DNA from: Anolis sagrei
Lineage: Eukaryota > Chordata > Lepidosauria > Squamata > Anolidae
DNA: 64,000 nucleotides
Assembly (NCBI RefSeq): GCF_037176765.1
Contig: NC_090023.1
Location: 98,441,366-98,505,365 of the forward strand
Direction of reading: 5' to 3'
In this document: one piece after another, positions 21,676 to 33,596 of the stretch
How the letters are laid out: the number at the start of each line of letters is the position of its first letter
Numbering within the stretch: position 1 is the first letter of the stretch
Program-made: the position numbers and the translations under genes
Notes under the pieces: model-generated
The model's database searches: none
What the model was told of the DNA's origin: nothing
Seen by the model: the letters and a program-made list of their open reading frames with translations, nothing else

Positions 21676-24540
21676 TTTGAATATTCACTAAAGTTGCCAT
21701 GCCTGATGTAGTATTGAATTCTGGTAGTTGGCATTTGAATTTAACTTTTACTTTAATGGTTAATGTTTGCATTTTAGATTGTTTACTTAGTCCTGTGAGT
21801 CCTGTTATTGTACACTAATATGAGATGTTTGAAGAAAAGCAGTATAAAATGATTAAATAAAATATATTCCCATTCCTGTGTGAATTCCCTTTGTACACTG
21901 TCATATTTCAGAAAAAATGGGATACTTTGATTGAAATTTACAATTACACATCTACAAAATTCTTCCCCAAAAATCTTTGGAAAGCATCTAGCAGCACCAG
22001 GAGCTATTACAGTATCACAAGCTTATATTTTGCACAATATTCTTGTTTTACTATATTTTTCTATCTCCATTCTTTCAACGAGTTGAAGGTAGTGCACCTT
22101 CCGCGTATTATCCCCACAATCCCCTCCTAAATGAATCGTGGAATAGAAGACTGATGACTTCACAGCTCTCTGGTCACTACGTTGTATTGTATGACATTTA
22201 GGAAGACTTGCATGAAGAGGCTAAGCATTACTGTCCAGAAGAACCCATGCAGATAATCTGTCTTTCCTTCCTTAGTATATTTTGTAGAATGGCAAGAAAG
22301 AAGACTGGTTGGAAAACATAGGATGTTACAGAACAGAAGATGATGATAAAGCTATTTCTGGAAGACATATGTTCAAACCTTTTTAGATTTCTCTAACCTG
22401 CTTGAAGAGGGCAGAGAAAATTCTCCAGATGGAGAAGTCTTCTAACAGCATTTTATGAATTGACTCACCATAGCAGTAGCAGAGCATTTATTTTCTAATT
22501 TTGGATGGATGGGTAGCATGCATCCTGCCAGACAACTGTCAGCATTCAAGGAAAAGTACAAAGACATAAATTGACAGGTCTCTGTCTGCATGTAAACTGA
22601 GACAAGAAATAGCTTAGGGCATCTCAAGCTGAGGTCTCACTTCTCCACCTCAAAACTGTACCCCAACCCAGTCTTCCCCAATTTTATGACCACCATGCCC
22701 TGAAATGGCAAATCAAAAAGAGGAATTGCTTTGTTTACACATTAGCAGGTGTGTATTAGTTTGCTTCTAAAACTGTACACCAGACAGTTTGCAAATTATA
22801 TGATTTATAAAAAGGAAGTTAAATACATGCTCCAAATACCCTCTTTGCCTTGTGATTCTCTTTCAAAATATTTCCTGTTACAATTTATTAAACACTAATG
22901 TATATTAGAGAGTTGCCCTCTAAACTATAAGAACATGACTAAGGATGTGGCCATATTGGATGCATTGTAGTTGGATAAGTGGGTGAATACAGCAAAGTAA
23001 TTTTCCTTGCTTTTCTTGATCCCATTGTTTTGCAGGCTTGGGACTCTTTATCACATGAGGCAGAAAGATTGCAATTTCAGCAGCACAACAGTGGGATTTA
23101 TTGCATTGTGCCATTTCTCTTCTGTTGCTTTCTCAGTGGGAGAGTGTTTGGGAGACATTTCTTTTACAATAGGAGGCCATTAATGAATTATTTGTGTTTG
23201 TAAAAGGAATGTTTTCCAGTTTGTCTCCCACTGGGAAGCAAAAGAGGAACAATGCCATGTGAAAAGTACCAGCTAAAGATGTTGTTCAGCAGCAATTGCA
23301 ATTTGACTGCCTTGTATGATAAGCTTCTTGGTCTACTCTGATTGTTACCTCATCTACTGTCTTATCTGCTTTTTTTCACTCAAGAGGTCTTCTTTCCTTT
23401 TATTTCCTATACAGATCCACTGTAGTTTATCTCAGGGAGCATGCAATGAGATCCCCATTAAATTCCCCAGTTGTAGAAAACGAAGCCTTGCTTCTATGGG
23501 TCTTGTCTTTTTTTTTCCTCCGTTCTTTCCCAGTTTGTTACCCAGAGATCCCTATCACTTCCTTAAATTAATCTAAAGAAAGTCTTCTTTCCAGATTGAC
23601 AATAAGAGGAAAAACTTCCTCAGTTATGGTCTCTTGACTTCAGAATGTTTTGCTTGGGTGTGTCTGGCTGGCACCTTTATCTTTTTAGCATTGGCTTTTC
23701 TGCTATCAAGGCCATTTTAATTTTTTTATTTTTCTCTTTCAGTGATTTAAAATCTAGTATTATGTCCCCGTATGATCTGCCTTTATAAAATTTCTTAATA
23801 TGTTAGACTTAAACTTCATAATTCATGTGATTGCCTGTTCTGTTTTGAAACCATGCTGTGTTTTGTGTTGCAATTGTTGTTATTGAGCTGTGTCCATGCC
23901 ACATGTGTGCTATTGTTTTTATTTAAAATTTTACCGAACATTACAGAGAGACTTTAATGCATAAATCATTTCACAGGTGTAATAATCAAATAGTCATGTT
24001 CATAATTAAAAGCAGTGCATTGATCATAAATTAAATAAATGCTAGATTTAACATCTCCATAAAGGTTGCATGTCAGGGTGTGGTGCCACTGAGAAAACCA
24101 CAATTAATTTTTTCTTCACAGTGGCTTTTTCAAAACTACTGCTGAAGTAAGGTTATGCTCAATGTCTTTTATCTTCAGGAGCATCCGTGAAGATAAGAAA
24201 ATCAAGCATGCAAAGATGTCTGAGTAGGGCAAAGCGGAAATAGCTGATAGTCTGCACCTGGTCCACTGTTGTTTCTCACTCCTCCCCCCCCCCAAAAAAA
24301 ACCCTCCAAATTTGAATTTGATGGAAGAAAAGTCATTAGAGTTGTAGTTGTCTCATAGCAATCAGGTGCAAAGAGAAACCAGGCTCCTTTACCATTAATA
24401 ACTGCATAAAGAGGCGGGGGGGGGGGGGGGATTGCTTCATTGCTACCATCAAAATGTCTAAATAAGAAGCTGTACTTAACTCATACTTTCTCTTCTGCAT
24501 AACTATTGGTTGTGTAGAGAACTGTTTCTTTTTCATGTCT
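21676..24540. other. No gene found
   Basis: About 2.9 kb of AT-rich sequence. An L2-like 3' end may lie at 21700-21870 (tttgaagaaaagcagtataa). A poly-G run is at 24416-24430. No splice-bounded host exon is supported. Confidence 0.35.
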
Positions 24541-24544
24541 GTTG

Positions 24545-25030
24545 AACATATTTATTTATTTATTTACAGCTTTTATATTCCGCCCTTCTCACCACGCAGG
24601 AGACTCAGGGCGGATTACAGTGTACACATATATGGCAAACATTCAATTCCAATTTTAACATACCACATATACAGACATACACAGAGGCTATTTCACTTTT
24701 TCTGGCCGCCAGGGAAGCTGTCGCTTTAATTGTCCATCTGCGATGCTGATGAAGCACTTCCGCATTCCCGCATGCTTCCCCGCTGGAATGCTTTGCTGGA
24801 GTCTTCTTTATGGCCTCATAAATCAGTTAATTTAGCCTCCCCACACTTTAAGGTGGTACCTTATTTTCCTACTTGACAGATGCAACTGTCTTTCGGGTTG
24901 CAAAGGTCGACAACAGGCTATACACAATTGGTTGGAAACCCACTCCAACCTGGGCTTCGAACTCATGACCTTTTGGTCAGAGTGATCTTAATGCAGCTGT
25001 CACTCAGCCAGCTACGCCACAATCCTGGTG
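24545..25030 (-). mobile_element. Composite SINE with tRNA head and L2-like tail, reversed
   Basis: The right end, read on the minus strand, gives a tRNA-like promoter: gtggcgtagctggctgag (A box) and catgagttcgaagccc (B box). The left end is the L2-like tail (ccgcccttctcacc, then cagggcggattac) with tandem attt units. Looks nearly full length. Confidence 0.7.
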
Positions 25031-25082
25031 CATATATGGTTTCTGAACTTCAAACAACAGGATGTTGTAATTTCCTTTAACT

Positions 25083-25311
25083 ATGGCCCCTTCCACACAG
25101 CTGTATAAAATCCACATTAAACATTATTACATGACAGTGTGGACTCAGATAACCCAGGGCCCTTCCACACAGCCCTACATCCCAGAATATCAAGGCAGAA
25201 AATGCCACAATATCTGCTTTGAACTGGGTTATCTGTGTCCACACTCAGATAATGTGGGATTTTCTGCCTTGATATTCTTGGTTATATGGCTGTGTGGAAG
25301 GACCCCTAGAC
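25083..25311. mobile_element. hAT-type foldback MITE (ccttccacacag family), probably one copy inside another
   Basis: gggcccttccacacagccct at 25159 is mirrored by ggctgtgtggaaggaccc near 25309. A partial copy (25085-25157) lies directly in front. The family recurs at 43850-43984. Confidence 0.7.
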
Positions 25312-25593
25312 TGGTCTGAAAAGGGTCAATCTATCTGTTCGGACTGCCACAAATGCCCAGGATTTCAATTTAGGATCCTGTAGTTTTGTGGCAGTCTGTA
25401 GTATCACCAAACTGTGTCTAAAGTGAGGCAAAGCTGGATTAACATTCCCTCTCCCCCAAATGGAATACTCGCCAGAAGTTACTGTGCATTATATAACCAC
25501 ACAATAGTATATTTATGGTATCTAACAACCTACCAAAAAGCTCATATATTCTTCTCACAGCCCTCCCCTCACAAGCAATGATAAGAATCACAA

Positions 25594-25945
25594 TTACAGG
25601 CAGTCCCCAAGTTGCAAACATCCGATTTACAAATAGTTAAGAACGGGGCTGATATAACAGGAAATTGGAGAAATCTCCCCCTCTGAAGGAAAAGCATTAT
25701 CATGGGGGAAAGCATTATAATGGGAAAAGATGTCTCCACTGAAGCTTGTCGCCAATCCTTGTTTTTACAACAAGCCAATTTTTTCAAAATTCAGTTCTCA
25801 CAGGGATAAAAAGTGAAGTGAGATCTTGTGAACAATATTTGTCCCCTCTAAGTACAACCACTACATGAACTGAGGATGCTCACAGAAACAATTAACACAC
25901 ACCTGCACACACATTGTACACTAAAACAACATGCAAAACCAAAAA
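25594..25945 (+). mobile_element. TIR MITE, 'cagtccccaag' family, 3' truncated
   Basis: Starts tacaggcagtccccaagttg and follows the body of copies at 47030, 54258 and 63020, but lacks the mirrored right end. Ancestral TA flanks suggest Tc1/mariner type. Confidence 0.55.
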
Positions 25946-26383
25946 GACACACGCATGCAAAGATAACACACAATGCATAAAACACTATTTCTTGATATCC
26001 TTGTAGCTCCCATTATCTTTTCCTCTTGAGAATGGAGTATGCTTTGGAAAGGAGTACTGATTTACAGTTACTCATCACATTTGTTTCTAAGACTGCCACT
26101 AGAAAAAAATGGAATTAAAGATGGTTTTGGAGGCTGTTGCTTTTGCAGAGCTCAAGGTAGTTACTTTTTTAGATCACAGCTCCCAGAATTCTCTAGCATG
26201 TAGGGCATTCACCTGGAGAATGACTTCTCACATTCAACCTTTATACATTCACAGAGTTATATATTCAATGACTACTATTCCTGATGAGGGATCACCCAGC
26301 AACAAAGTAGTAATGTAACCATAAATGAAGGAGAAATTACGATCAAAATGATTGCCACCAATTCTTTGTATTCATTGGTTTTC
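25946..26383. other. No gene found ahead of the P2RY8 coding exon
   Basis: Contains a short remnant of a MITE (cacagctcccagaattctc at about 26175). Probably the 3' end of a P2RY8 5' intron. Confidence 0.4.
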
Positions 26384-26403
26384 TTCATCTGCTCATTTTC
26401 TAG
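26384..26403 (+). other. P2RY8: Probable 3' splice site ahead of the P2RY8 coding exon
   Basis: A pyrimidine-rich stretch ending in ttttctag lies 55 bases before the P2RY8 start codon. Mammalian P2RY8 has one or more non-coding 5' exons joined to a single coding exon, so this AG is a plausible acceptor, giving an exon start near 26404. No upstream 5' exon or promoter could be identified by eye. Confidence 0.55.
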
Positions 26404-26458
26404 ATTACCAAATTCAACCCTGCAGACTTTCAAGAGCCAAGAAGTCAGCCACACAAAA

Positions 26459-27511
26459 ATGAATATGTCGAAGTTGGATAATGCAACCCTGGACATGCTC
26501 AAGAACCCAGTCATTATGATCACTTTGCCAATTGTGTACACGATGGTAGCTCTCATCAGCATTCCTGGGAATATTTTCTCCCTATGGATTCTCTTCTTCC
26601 ACACCAAGCCAAAAACAAGAGCAGTCATCTTCATGATTAACCTGAGCATCACAGATCTTGCTCTGGCCTGCTGTTTTCCCTTCCAGATTATCTACCACAT
26701 TAATGGGAACCACTGGTCATATAGCAAGAATCTCTGCAGCTTTGTCACTGTAATGTTTTATGCAAACATGTATTCCTCCCTTGTTACTATGACCTGCATC
26801 AGTTTGGAACGCTTCCTAGGAGTAGTATACCCAATGTTGTCCCAAAACTGGACAAAGAAGAGGTATGCCTTCATTGTCTGCTTGGTTACGTGGCTTCTTG
26901 TGTTGCTGGCTTTGTTGCCTCTGATAATGACTGACCTGACTTATGAAGTGAAAGAACTGAACATTACAACTTGTTTTGATGTCCTGAAATGGAGCATGCT
27001 TCCCAATCTTTATGCATGGGCAGCTTTCCTCTTATTACCACTTATTGTCTTTTTCATCATTCCATTCGTGGTGACCGTAATCTGCTACATTAGCATCATT
27101 CGCAAGCTCATCCAGGCTTCTCACAGAGATGGCAATAGGCAGAAGACCAGGTCTATCTACTTGGCAGCAATTGTTCTCTTGGTTTTCATTATTTGTTTTG
27201 CTCCCAATAACTTTGTTCTGCTGGTGCACATGGTCAGCCGTCTCATGAAAGAGGAGGGCTACTATCACATTTATAAACTGACTTTGTGTCTCAGTTGTTT
27301 AAATAACTGTATAGATCCATTCATTTATTACTTTGCATCCAAAGAGTTTTATCAGAAGTTCATGCAGGTGATAGGCCGGAAAACATCGACGAGTGATACG
27401 ATGGAAACCAGAAGGGAAAGCGTGTTTTCATCCAGGACAATGTCAAGTGGACACGCAGAAAGAATGGATTCGCTTACACCATGTTTTCAAAGACATGAAA
27501 GTGTTTTTTAG
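26459..27511 (+). CDS. P2RY8: P2RY8, G-protein-coupled receptor (purinergic-receptor family), single coding exon
   Basis: Seven-pass rhodopsin-class receptor at the plasma membrane. In mammals P2RY8 binds S-geranylgeranyl-glutathione, signals through G-alpha-13 and confines B cells to germinal centres. Seen here: 350 codons (human about 359). N-glycosylation site NAT at residues 8-10; TM1 about 17-46 with the GN motif; TM2 with NLSITD; disulfide cysteines C93 and C172; ERF in place of DRY at 117-119; CFAP (TM6) at 246-249; DPFIY (TM7) at 286-290; C-terminal ESVF tail, as in human. The frame is open for another 37 codons upstream, but those run across a polypyrimidine tract and AG at 26402-26403, so they are probably intron plus 5' UTR. 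I chose the ATG at 26459 (A at -3); the ATG at 26465 is the alternative. The identification rests on near-continuous similarity to remembered human P2RY8. Confidence 0.95.
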   Translation: MNMSKLDNATLDMLKNPVIMITLPIVYTMVALISIPGNIFSLWILFFHTKPKTRAVIFMINLSITDLALACCFPFQIIYHINGNHWSYSKNLCSFVTVMFYANMYSSLVTMTCISLERFLGVVYPMLSQNWTKKRYAFIVCLVTWLLVLLALLPLIMTDLTYEVKELNITTCFDVLKWSMLPNLYAWAAFLLLPLIVFFIIPFVVTVICYISIIRKLIQASHRDGNRQKTRSIYLAAIVLLVFIICFAPNNFVLLVHMVSRLMKEEGYYHIYKLTLCLSCLNNCIDPFIYYFASKEFYQKFMQVIGRKTSTSDTMETRRESVFSSRTMSSGHAERMDSLTPCFQRHESVF

Positions 27512-28020
27512 CTCTGTCATTCATATAAAACTATGGTACTTTTTTGTTCCATGGAATGAATGATCAACAGCAGGAATTGTGGGAGTGTAGAAATGTCTCA
27601 AAGAACACATCTGTTTAGCTGGGCCTTGAGATGTAACTCTTTTGGAACATAACCCCAGCCAGTGTTTGCTCAGAGCTTTAAAAGAATCTCGTGAATAACA
27701 ATTGCAAGAATTCCCAACCAATGCTTGGTGGGTTTTGTGAGAGTTATGGAATGCATACTTTCCAGTTTTGAGCTTGTCTTACCAGAACAGAACTACATAT
27801 TACTAGATGTGGTACTTCTTCTCCCAAAGATATCTAAATGCCACATTCTTCCTCAGCTTCTCCAAATATGTTTGGACCCATGTGTTGTAACAGGAATATC
27901 ATACATTTCCCAGCTTACTGCAGCATCCTTGGATGTAGCGCTGGGATGGAGAATTGAACACTTATCTCAATGAGTAAAATATACATTATATGAGATGAAT
28001 CCAGAATTGTAGTTGATGTT
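27512..28020 (+). other. P2RY8 3' flank / 3' UTR
   Basis: No repeat recognised. The nearest aataaa motifs are near 28257 and 28745, both beyond a SINE, so the mRNA end is uncertain. Confidence 0.35.
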
Positions 28021-28021
28021 A

Positions 28022-28180
28022 TTGTTATTGTTGTGTGCCTTCAAGTCATTTCTGAGTTATGGCAACCCCAAAGCAAAACTATCAGTGTCTCTGGTCTGTG
28101 TATCAGTTACCCAGTTGGTTTTGAGTGGAAAATTGAACCATCATATCCAGAAATGAATGCTCAAACTGCTATACCTAGAT
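28022..28180 (-). mobile_element. Sauria-like SINE (family C) fragment
   Basis: ttgttgtgtgccttcaagtc, then atttctgagttatggcaacc and ttgagtggaaaattgaacc: reversed tRNA-derived SINE. Confidence 0.6.
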
Positions 28181-29592
28181 GCACTTAAAACCTTACATCT
28201 TAAATTAGCATAACTCAAAAGTCCCATTGAATTCAAGAGGATTTTTGCTAGGTGTTAATAAATCTGGATTTATACCAGAACTGAAGGATTATGGGCTGCT
28301 CAAAATGTAGTCATGTGTATCACCACCCCAAGGAATCATATTTGCTGAATTGCTTTAAATATATATTCTGTCTATTTTTCTCTCTTTCCACATTCACAGA
28401 ATTCAATGAGCACTTCATCACACTAGAGAATGAATCCACTTAAAATCCAGTTTCTGCCTCCTGCAGAATTCTGGGGTTTGTAGTTAGGGTTTCGATGTGT
28501 GACAAGGCTGACAGATTGTGGTCTTCCAAATGTTGAACTGCATTCCCATCACCCTTCTCTCCTTCTGTTAACTACAGCTGATAAAATGTGTTATCTGCAT
28601 ATTAGAGATAGAAATAATATTTTAAAGTGTTTTTGAGGGTCAAGAAACTCTAACAAGTATCATCCTGCATAGGCAAGAATCTCTGCCATTCAGGATTATT
28701 TCTGTGTAGATGGCGGTTTTGAACAGAAAATAGCATTTTTACAAAATAAACAATTTCTCCTGAATTTCATGTATTTAATTAAATATACTCTCTTTTCATT
28801 TTTTAAAAATGCACTGGTCATTTTGCAAGCAAGGATGCCCAGGAGTATCAGGCAGAAAGATGTGGTGATTTAGGAACAACACTAGCTTTTGTACGGGTGG
28901 GTGAAGAGGCTGGGATCACCTTCTTGGCACTGCTGCCAGAAGAAAACCTTGAGTGGATCTTCCCTTAGATATCTGCATAAGAGACTGCCCATCCTAAAAA
29001 CAGAGCTTTAGGACTATGTAATAGACACATTCCTTGAGGTACTTGGGTTGCCTTGTAACAAGATGATTGTTCAACTAATTTTCCACTTTCTCTGTGTATC
29101 CACCTTGTTACCCAGCTAATATTTTGAATACTGAGTTACAGTCCACAATTCACTGTATAATATCATTTGTACTTCTTTGCTACCCCCACTCTGTTTGGAC
29201 ACTCTATTGCATATCTAAATCTACCTCCTTATTCACAGTCAGAGCTTTTTTTCTATTCTGCAAGAAACTTTCCTTGCAGTCAGTGCCAGAAAGGTTTTTT
29301 AAATGTATCTGATAACAATAAGAATTGATTTCAGGGAGATGTGTGATTTCCAACCCTACTTTTCTGAGCCCTCATCACCACACTTTTTCCCTTGGTTCTT
29401 CCTCACCCTATCCATGCCCCTCAGCACCCCATCCACCTTATCTGCTGCACACACACCCCTCCGCATTTCTTGGCCCAATTACTTAGAGAAAATGATGCTT
29501 CTGTGAAATCAGCAATACCAATTGTATCAATCTTCCATTGTCTCTCAGGCTTTCTGGCTCTAGCCAGGCTGAGGTATTAATGGCTCATTTGA
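28181..29592. other. No gene found
   Basis: AT-rich; a decayed MITE is possible around 28465-28590. No coding exon supported. Confidence 0.35.
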
Positions 29593-29825
29593 TGCAATTG
29601 AAAGGAGATTCCACTTGAACATTAGGGAGAATTTCCTGACTGTGAGAGCTGTTCAGCAGTGGAACTCTTTGCTCCAGAGTGTGGTGGAGGCTCCTTCTTT
29701 GGAGGCTTTTAAGCAGAGGGTGAATGGCCATCTGTCAGGGGTGCTTTGAATGCGTTTTTCCTGCTTCTTGTTAGGGGTTTGGACTGGATGGCCCATGAGA
29801 CCTTTTCCACCTCTGTGATTCTAAT
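29593..29825 (+). mobile_element. CR1-type LINE 3' end
   Basis: aaaggagattccacttgaac through ggtgaatggccatctgtcag and ttggactggatggcccatga to gtgattcta. The most complete CR1 3' end in the window. Confidence 0.8.
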
Positions 29826-30056
29826 TGCTCCAAGCCCCTATTTTAATAGGGAAAAGTGTGATTTACTTTCTCTTTTGCAGTCATTTTTGAATCGTGTAAA
29901 TTGTCTTGTCCTTGAGTAACTGAGCACAGACACAGGGTCCTTCTACACTACCATATATTCCAGGATCTGACCCCAAATTATCTGCTTTAAACTGGATTAT
30001 ATGAGGTGTGTTGTTGTAGGTTTTTTTGGGGAGGGCTATTTGGCCATGGTCTAGAG

Positions 30057-30979
30057 CAGGGGTCCCCAAACTACGGCCCGCGGGCCACTTCTGGCCCGCC
30101 AAGGGCACTTATCCAGCCCGCAGAGGAGGAGCGCCCCCCCCCCACTCAGTGCCCCTCCCTTGGCTGGCTCACGCTATCCGTCAGGCCCGATGGGCAGCGT
30201 GAGCCAGCCAAGGGCAGCTGCTCCACGTGGTCTACTCACGGCTAAAGCACCTCGCGAGGTGCTTTACGCGCGAGTAGGCCGTGTGGGGCTGCTCCTCCCT
30301 TGGCAGGCTCACGCTGCCCATCGGGCCCGATGGGCAGTGTGAGCCAGCCAAGGGAGGCTGCCCCAGCGCTCCATGCAGTCATGCCGGCCACATGACCTTG
30401 GAACTGTCTACGGACAACGCTGGCTCTTCGACTTAGAAATGCAGATGACCACCACACCCCAGAGTCAGACATGACTGGACTTCATGTCAGAGGAAAACCT
30501 TTAACTAGGAAAATTGTTGAAGATCCAGGGTGGGCGAAAGAACTCTTGTCTGTTGGAGGTAGGTATGAATGTTTCAATTGGCCACCTTGATTACCATTTC
30601 ATAGCCTGACAGTTTTTAGGGAGAATCCTTTGTCGAGAGGTGATTAGCTGGCCCTGATTGTTTCTTGTCTGGAGTTCCCCTGTGTTTGAGTGTTGTTCTT
30701 TATTTACAGTTATAATATAGAGATTTTTTTTTTAATACTGGTAGCCAGATTTTGTTCAGACTACAAATAGGAAGATTTCCCATTCTCTGTTCCTGGAATT
30801 ACTGTCTAAAGAGGGCTAGAAAGAACCCCCTCTAAGGGCCCTTCCACACAGCAAAATAAGATATGTGCAATGGGCATAGGAATTTTTATTGATTTTTTTT
30901 AAAAAAACTATAGTCCGGCCCTCCAACGGTCTGAGGGACAGTGAACTGGCCCCTGGTTTTAAAAGTTTGAGGACCCCTG
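30057..30979 (+). mobile_element. hAT element with perfect 8-bp TSD
   Basis: Starts CAGGGGTCCCCAAACT and ends AGTTTGAGGACCCCTG; the TSD gtctagag is identical at 30049-30056 and 30980-30987. The interior contains three palindromes, a SINE-A 3' part (about 30366-30515), a Penelope-like piece (about 30516-30760) and a MITE end (30836-30855). Confidence 0.85.
30157..30355. repeat. Three consecutive GC-rich palindromes
   Basis: Arms 30157-30175/30196-30214 (19 bp, perfect), 30243-30254/30255-30266 (12 bp, perfect, no spacer) and 30296-30325/30326-30355 (30 bp, 28 matching, no spacer). The first and third share sequence. Confidence 0.9.
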
Positions 30980-31235
30980 GTCTAGAGGCATTTTCTCCTG
31001 ACGTTTCGCCTGCATCTATGCAGGTGAAACGTCAGGAGAAAATGCCTCTAGACCATGGCCATATAGTCCCAAAAAACCTACAACAACCCAGTGATTCCGG
31101 CCATGAAAGCCTTCAACAATACATTGGATTATACAAGTCTCCACTGCCAGATAATCTGGGATAAATAGAGAATAATCTGGGATCAGATTCTGGGATACAG
31201 GGGCAGTGTGGAAGGGGCCACAGAAGGATGAGATC

Positions 31236-31781
31236 AGGATCATAGGCTGGATCCACACTGCCATATAATCCAGATTATCAAACAGATAATCCACATTATC
31301 TGCTTTTAATTTCAAAGCATATAATATGGATTTTATATGGCAGTTTAGGTGGGGTCTTAATCTCAAGTCCCTTCTACACTGCCATATACCTCATGATCTG
31401 ATCCCAGATTATCTGCTTATCCCAGATTATTTGACAGTGTAGGCTCATATGAGTCATGCTAGAAAGAACTGGATTATATGGCACTGTAGACTCAGATAAT
31501 CCAGTCTAAATAAAATAATCTGGATTATTTGATTTGATAATCTGAATTATATGACAGTGTAGATCAAGGGTCCACAAACATTTTAAACAGAGGGCCAAGT
31601 CACAGTCCCTCAAACTGTTGGAGGACCGGATTATAATTTGGAAAAAAAAATGATTTCCTATACACACTGCACATTATCTTATACACAACACAATAATTAA
31701 AATGAAGAACAATGTTAACAAATATAAACTTATTAGTATTTCAATGGGAAGTGTGGGCCTGCTTTTGGCTGATGAGATAGG

Positions 31782-31819
<38 letters not shown>

Positions 31820-32050
31820 GTGCTTTCAAATCGTTTCAGACTTAGGTTGACCCTGAGCGAGGACCGGGCAAATGATCTTGGAGGGCTGTATCCGGCCCCC
31901 AGGCCTTAGTTTGAGACCCCTGGTGTAGATTCATCCTAATACACTTCAAAGCAGATTATCTGGATTTTGTATGGCAGATGGGGCCCAAGTTCAAAGCAGA
32001 TAATCTGGAATCAGATTTTGGGATATAGTTAATATAGGGTTCGCTACTAT
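31236..32050. mobile_element. Cluster of gtgtagat-family MITEs
   Basis: Several half or whole copies: 31240-31358 (foldback, tccacactgccatataatcc), 31365-31564 plus 31923-31985 (one copy split by a hAT element), and 31990-32040. Confidence 0.6.
31565..31922 (-). mobile_element. hAT element (caggggtc family) with perfect 8-bp TSD
   Basis: Ends caagggtcc / gacccctg; TSD gtgtagat at 31557-31564 and 31923-31930. Same family as 37059-37409 in the opposite orientation. Contains a (GTT)n run at 31784-31818. Confidence 0.85.
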
Positions 32051-33529
32051 TCATGTTTTCAGATATCCATGGAGAGATCTTGGAATACAGACCCCATGAA
32101 TACATGGGTTTCACTGTATTTATCTAATTTGTATGCCACCACTCCTAGAAAAGCTTACAGATGTGCAAAAACACAACTGTGGTTTCGGAATTGCTCCAGG
32201 GCTCCAATGACCTTAATCCAGCCTTGGCCTCTAGTATCTTGACTGCTAAGCATGTTAAAAGACATTAATTTAAGGTTTATGGTGTATCAGAGTCTACTTT
32301 TTACAAATGTCAAATATGGCACAATAATTGTGTCCTTTAGATGAGAGCTTTCCCTGAGAGAAAAGGTTCCAAGGGTTATCAGAATATATGCTATTATCTC
32401 TCACTCTTAGTTTCAAAATAATACCCTTGTATTCAGCAAATGGTGGAAATGTGTACTTGAGTGCCAAATTCTTCCACACTGGGTTCCACCCATATTTCTT
32501 TTCTTCTTTTTGTATAAAACTGTGAGTGTGCGAGTGTTGTTTCACTGCAGCTCCAGTTGTCGCTAAGCCATTGTCAAAGGGGGGCACTGGAAAAGTGATA
32601 TCTGGATTAGGCCAGCCACCAGGTCAAGGCCTATATTGGTGTCATGTGGCTCTAGGTAAATATTTCCGACAAAGACAGATTGGAGAGAAAACACACAACC
32701 TTTATCCCGGGTGGTGGTTTTGAGGAAGTAAACGGTGCATTGTCAGCAGACAGGAAGAGGTGGTTGACGAGTGACTGAATTCTCATACATCTTGTCTGCA
32801 TTGAAATATGGTTCAGTTTTGCCAAGATCATGCTTGAAATGTAAAATATATTTGGTTTGATGCATCCACTATCATCTGAACCTGATTGCCAGGTTACTAC
32901 CAATAAAAGAAGACACATAATAGAAACAATACTTGTACCTCACTTTGACAACTTTGTTTTGCCAGATCATTTCATTGATTCTTCAGGATGTTTAACTGTG
33001 ATATAGAACTGAGCTCCACTGAGTTAAATAGGAATGGACTTCTTATTAGGCGTTCATAGGACAATAGTATCATTCTATGATTATTCCTGTCCTGACCATT
33101 CACACCTTTTAAACTTTGGGATCTACTTTTGGATATACAATATAATATTTTGGGGAGGGGTGTTAAAAGATTTTTTTAAAAGAAAAATAGGTCTACAACT
33201 TGTTATTCCCAAGAATTCTTCATTCAGGAGTCGGGCTATGGAAAACATCCAACTCTTAAAGGTCTTCGGGCTCTATTTCCATACGCTTCAAAAACAGTGT
33301 CCCTCAGAGTACCACCAGAAGTGCCCTTATGTCATCTGATGTTCTTTGTGGGGCACCTGTGAAGTCCTATGTTGTTTCCCTTGTGTACATTCAGTGCAGG
33401 ATGACTGTTCCTAGATCACAGATCTATAATAGCAAGCCAGAAAAAGAAGCCTTAAGACACAATAGCTGAATTAGCCTGACCCCTAGTGGTCAGTTAGAGA
33501 AAAGCTCACCAATGGATAACATTTAGAGA

Positions 33530-33596
<67 letters not shown>

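Larger units (their letters stand above)
30002..31124. mobile_element. Penelope-like element (foldback form), itself split by a hAT element
   Basis: 30006-30056 (gttgttgtaggttttttt to ggtctagag) continues at 30980 (gtctagaggcattttctcct), runs to atctatg, and then repeats everything as reverse complement to cctacaacaacccagtgatt and gccttcaacaatac. Confidence 0.6.
29935..31215. mobile_element. hAT-type MITE split by a Penelope-like element
   Basis: The left half (gggtccttctacactaccat to aactggattata) ends at 30001 and the right half resumes at 31125 (tggattatacaag to gggcagtgtggaaggggcc). The 9-mer tggattata flanks the insert at 29993-30001 and 31125-31133, a target duplication of the Penelope-like insertion. 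Confidence 0.65.

Noticed and set aside
26348-26458. 37-codon N-terminal extension of P2RY8
   Set aside because: It spans a polypyrimidine tract and AG that look like a splice acceptor, and has no counterpart in human P2RY8.
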